This document shows positions 60,128-64,000 of a stretch of 64,000 nucleotides of DNA, piece after piece. Position numbers and translations under genes: made by a program. The stretch comes from Russula earlei (Eukaryota > Basidiomycota > Agaricomycetes > Russulales > Russulaceae). Under the pieces are notes generated by a model. The model saw only the letters and a program-made list of their open reading frames with translations, was not told the origin of the DNA and made no database searches. The stretch is taken from assembly GCA_025769875.1 (NCBI GenBank), contig JAGFNK010000003.1, forward strand, positions 1 through 64,000, in the 5' to 3' direction. The number at the start of each line of letters is the position of its first letter. Position 1 is the stretch's first letter.

Positions 60128-61796
60128 ATGGATGAAGAATACGACGTATGGTCCATCATATGTTCTCTCCCCTCTGGTTCACATCCCTCAGGTCATCGTT
60201 CTCGGCACAGGCTTGACCGAGTGTATTTTGTCCGGCTTGCTGTCGGTTGAGGGAAAGAAGGTCCTCCACATGGACAGGAATGACTACTATGGTGGTGATA
60301 GTGCAAGTCTGAACCTCACTCAGGTCTGCAACCGACATGATATACAACTCCTATAGTCTTTGATCCAGTTGATGTCCCTCCACAGCTCTATAGAAAGTTC
60401 CGCCTGGATCAGGCTCCTCCCACCGAGCTTGGTCGTGATAGAGATTACGCTGTCGATCTCATCCCAAAGTTCATCATTGCATCTGGAGAACTCACAAAGA
60501 TCCTCGTCCATACCGATGTCACTCGCTACCTCGAATTCAAACAAATCGCGGGCAGTTTCGTCTATCGCGAAGGCAAGATTTCCAAGGTCCCCAGCACGGA
60601 GATGGAGGCCGTCAGAAGTCCATTGATGGGCCTCTTTGAAAAGCGCCGCGCGAAGAAATTCTTCGAGTTTCTACAAAACTGGAGAGACGAGGATCCCGCC
60701 ACCCATCAAGGTCTGTTTTTCTCTCGTTGTCTGCTGCACGGAGTACTCGAGGCTTATCAAACTACGACATAGGCCTCAATCTCGATATCGATACAATGAA
60801 GACTGTCTACGCGACGTTCGGTCTGGAGCCCGGTACTCAGGACTTCATTGGTCACGCCATGGCTCTCTACCTAGATGACGAGTACGCAGCTTCTGTGTAA
60901 ACTAGACGACGATCGCTGACAACCATTTCAGTTACATCAACGAGCCTGCGCGCCAGACCTATCAGCGCATCGTGCTTTACACTTCTTCTATGGCACGATA
61001 CGGCAAGTCACCGTACATATACCCCCTGTATGGCCTTGGCGAGCTACCTCAGGCATTTGCGCGCCTCTCCGCCATCTACGGTGGCACCTACATGCTCGAC
61101 AAGCCGATCGACGAGATCGTCACCGACGATGACGGTAAATTTGTCGGTGTTCGCAGCGGATCCGAAACGGTCAAGGCCAAGCAAGTCATTGGTGACCCAA
61201 GTTACTTCGGTGCTGCGAGTGAGAGAGGAAAGCTTCGCGTCGTAGAGGACGGCAAGGTCATACGCGCAATCTGCATCCTCAAGCACCCTATTCCGGGCAC
61301 AGAAGACGCCGACAGTGTCCAGATCATCATCCCACAGAATCAGGTCAACAGGCGGCATGGTATGGTGTCGTTGTCTGTTGTAAACCAGCGTTCCATGCTC
61401 ACTCCAGTCGCATCAGATATCTATATCGCTATGGTCTCTTCAACCCACAATGTCTGCGCGAAGGATGTATATGTGGCCATTGTCAGCACAATCGTCGAGA
61501 CGAGTCGCCCCGAGCAAGAGATCCTTCCTGGTCTCCAGCTCCTCGGTCCTATATACGAGAAGTGCGAGACCGTTTCCAGCAGAGTTTCGTGGCTTACGTT
61601 TGCTCCCAGATTTGTCTCGGTATCACCCATCTATACCCCAATTTCCGATGGCACGGCAGACAATATCTTCGTCACCCGTTCGTACGATGCGACGAGCCAC
61701 TTCGAGACCGTAGTCGAGGACGTCCACGATGTTTGGAAGAGGGTCATAGGTAAAGATTTGGTTTTGAAGAAACGTGAAGTCGAGATCGGGCAGTAA
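60128..61796 (+). CDS. GDI1: Rab GDP-dissociation inhibitor
   Basis: Extracts GDP-bound Rab proteins from membranes. It starts [24 protein letters not shown] and reads [143 protein letters not shown]. It ends [13 protein letters not shown]. About 450 residues and six exons, all splices in phase. Close to universally conserved. The first exon has 18 coding bases. Starts 163 bp downstream of the previous gene's stop. Confidence 0.92.
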
Positions 61797-61959
61797 TTTG
61801 TACCTATCTCTCGCTTACACGTCTCATCAGCACCGACACACGCCTCCGTTCATCCTTACTTTTTTTTCCAGGATTTAGTCACAACAACACAGATTCGTAA
61901 TATCCGTTTGATGTACACAACTGTTACAATGCCAGTTCTTTACATCAATCGAATGCGTT

Positions 61960-64000
61960 TCAATCTTGCCGAGATCTGAAGAATGAATCCATGTCGAACT
62001 CGGGCACTTGTACGTCCTGCTTTGCGGTCTTCAAGAGACTCCCTAAGCCAGCCTTGCGTGCGAACAAATCCCCTTCCTCGTTGATGGTCTCCTCCACGCA
62101 TGGCGTCAGGAGTTCGCCAGATTCCTGGGGTTCGGGCGATGGTCGGCGTGTTGGCGGTTCCATGGACAAGTCCATGTCGATGATGATTGAGGCCCTACGC
62201 CGCAGAGCCGGTTCGAGCGCAAACATCCTGACTGTGGTCGGACTCGGAGGGGCGAGGTGTGGCGTTGAGTCATAGGTGTCCACGCTCGGTCGATCGAACG
62301 ACCAGGACCTGACAAGGTCCAATGCAAGTGCGTGGCAACCTGTGGAGTGGATGACCCGATGAACATGTCCGTGAGAGCACTGGGAAAGGGGAGGCTCACC
62401 CATCCGCGTGAAAACACGCGCTATTTGCAGTACAAAGTTGAATTCTAGGCGGCCTGAGATCTCGCTGGTGCCCTTTGCGGTTTGAAGCGTCTTGGATTTC
62501 AACTGTGAGAAGAGGAGAGCCAGGCTAGGGTCGTCGTAGTGTGGGTTTCCGAATTCGGTGATAGGTATGTCCAATGCGCTAGCGACATCTTGTAGGGGCG
62601 TCTAGCAGGTATCGGTCAGGGGAGGTGATGCATCATGGGAACGGGCGGGAACACAAACCACAAGTATCCTTACTGCGAGATCGCGCCGGTGCAATAGCCA
62701 AAACGCCCAGCTCCCTAGCCACCTGTTACCCTTTTTGAAAGCCAGAGGGATAACAATCTCATAGAGAATATTACGCAGAACAGGGCCGTCGTCTTGTCTC
62801 TCTGTGACACGGGCCAAAGCAACGGCGAGTTGGACGTCATCCAAGTGACGAAGGCAGACATTTACAGCGTCTTTCAGGCTACCCCCAAGAAGGAAGAATG
62901 CAGCCGCGTATTCTGGTATCATTCCCGTAAGCGTATATTTACGAGGATCAAGCGAACCGCCCACCAAAACGGCGTTTTCCAAGTAATGCATACGCATTCT
63001 TGAGAGCTGCAGTACGCCATCGTGGTTGTGTAAAATCATTGGACAGGAATTGTAACATGACTGCCTGTTCCTTATGCCATACGGCCTGCCGCCAAAGCCC
63101 CTGAACTAACCTGTGCTTTCCGAGAGCAAAATAGAACAGAGAACATGCGACTGGGTCCCGGGAGTCTCCATTCATGTATTCAGTCCGGGCGATGAGTTCC
63201 ATATGGGATCTCTGCAGGGGTACCCAAATGAATACTCCGTTAAGGGTGGCAGCCGTTACGTACCATCGATTCGGTGGAGTTGAGCCAAAGAAACACGCCC
63301 AATGCACGAGCGTCGCTCCACGTCATTTTGCCTTGACACGCTGCCAACGATGCCGACAGTAGCAGCCCTTGACTTTCACTATGAAATGCCCAGATGATAT
63401 CACGATATCGTAATCGAGCGCGCCTGCCCGTTCGGCGACTAAGAGCTCCTCGCGACTCTGGGCTGCTTGGCGCAGAAGCGCGTTTATTGAGGATATAAAA
63501 AGAGCGCATCGAGATGAGATAGCGGAACCCGTTGGCATCGAGCGCCCTTCGGGAGTCGTCGACCTGAGCAAAACCGCGGTCAAGGTTGAACAATGTTATG
63601 CGCATAGGTGCAAACCTCGAGCATGGCTTGTATGAGCACAAGGAGGTGAGCGTGTTCATTAGGTTTTAAATATGGAAGTGGAGTAGCTTCCAGATAGCTG
63701 AGAAGGCGCTCGATTAGCGAGCGAGAGAAGCCTTGATCATCTAGCCTGCTGTCAATTAGTGGGGATATGTCACGATTCATGCAAAGCTCACTCGTCGGTA
63801 TCGTCTGTGCCCATGAGGAGTGAAGAGTACTTCCGGCGGTGAGGACTCGTGACCTTCCATGTCGTAAGTACAAGGAATTCGATTCAAAAGTATGCCTCAT
63901 ACACACCATTCCTGAAATACGCCTTTTTTCGAAATAATGGTCAATAGGAATGGCGCTCGACTCAAACACGTCGTAATGCAGTTCATGCCATCTTTCCACG
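61960..64000 (-). CDS. RAV1: RAVE complex subunit RAV1 (3' part, cut by window edge)
   Basis: The C-terminal part of a DmX/Rav1 protein needed for assembly of the vacuolar H+-ATPase. The 5' end lies beyond 64000. Visible blocks are MERWHELHYDVFESSAIPID, LPYLKPNEHAHLLVLIQAML, GFRYLISMRSFYILNKRA, WAFHSESQGLLLSASLAACQ, MTWSDARALGVFLWL, DSRDPVACSLFYFALGKHRL, VQGLWRQAVWHKEQAVMLQF, FTQPRWRTAALKNAYAL, EYAAAFFLLGGSLKDAVNVC, NRWLGSWAFWLLHRRDLAVR, ITEFGNPHYDDPSLALLFSQ, and the end QVPEFDMDSFFRSRQD. At least six short introns. Highly conserved. Confidence 0.88.

Noticed and set aside
1..64000. CRISPR arrays, rRNA or tRNA genes
   Set aside because: No regularly spaced repeats, no rRNA-like sequence and no convincing tRNA A/B boxes were found by reading both strands.

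Overview
This window is from a basidiomycete fungus, most likely an Agaricomycete. Almost every gene is broken by several short (about 45-70 nt) GT-AG introns. Both strands are densely coded with very short intergenic gaps. The recognisable families (fungal Zn2Cys6 regulators, a fungal RhoGEF, YHM2, RAVE and TRAPPIII subunits, GRGGxGN-repeat proteins) are eukaryotic and fungal. All gene models were spliced by eye. Outer boundaries are usually firm, but individual splice sites are inferred.

Region 1 (about 260-7785) is the accessory part. A complete-looking Tc1/mariner-class transposon (4550-6090, TA duplication, 33-bp terminal repeats, five-exon transposase) lies at the centre of a large imperfect palindrome. 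Flank C (4198-4549) is repeated in inverted orientation as C' (6091-6423). Flank A (261-1625) is repeated as A' (6464-7783). The 2.6-kb segment B between A and C, which holds a small gene and most of a SAM-like gene, is missing from the right arm and replaced by about 40 bp of filler.

Region 2 (7947-24114) holds a RhoGEF and a divergent unknown membrane protein, a Zn2Cys6 regulator, a GRGGxGN-repeat protein, the polyadenylation factor YTH1, prephenate dehydratase PHA2, and a second Zn2Cys6 regulator paralogous to the first. Region 3 (24696-38343) holds a large single-pass membrane protein with 24-residue tandem repeats, the Rac GTPase, a SHB17-like histidine phosphatase, a long coiled-coil protein, the mitochondrial carrier YHM2 and a PMP22/Mpv17-type membrane protein.

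Region 4 (39287-64000) holds TRS85/TRAPPC8, a WW-like/glycine-rich tail protein, a C2H2-like protein, an LCCL membrane protein, two conserved unknowns, seipin, an SH3BGR-type protein, a low-molecular-weight tyrosine phosphatase, methylmalonate-semialdehyde dehydrogenase, a Myb/Rap1-like protein, the Rab GDI and the 3' part of RAV1 (cut by the window edge). Apart from the palindrome this is housekeeping DNA with no operon-like or pathway clustering. Membrane traffic, organelle and small-GTPase functions are frequent (RAC1 and RhoGEF, TRS85, GDI1, RAV1, seipin).

The most unusual details are the mariner-centred palindrome, two consecutive 3-nt microexons in YHM2, a 5-nt microexon inside the zinc cluster of the second regulator, GC-AG introns in RAC1 and YHM2, and several one- or two-base reading-frame conflicts in otherwise conserved genes. 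The conflicts may be sequence errors or real lesions.
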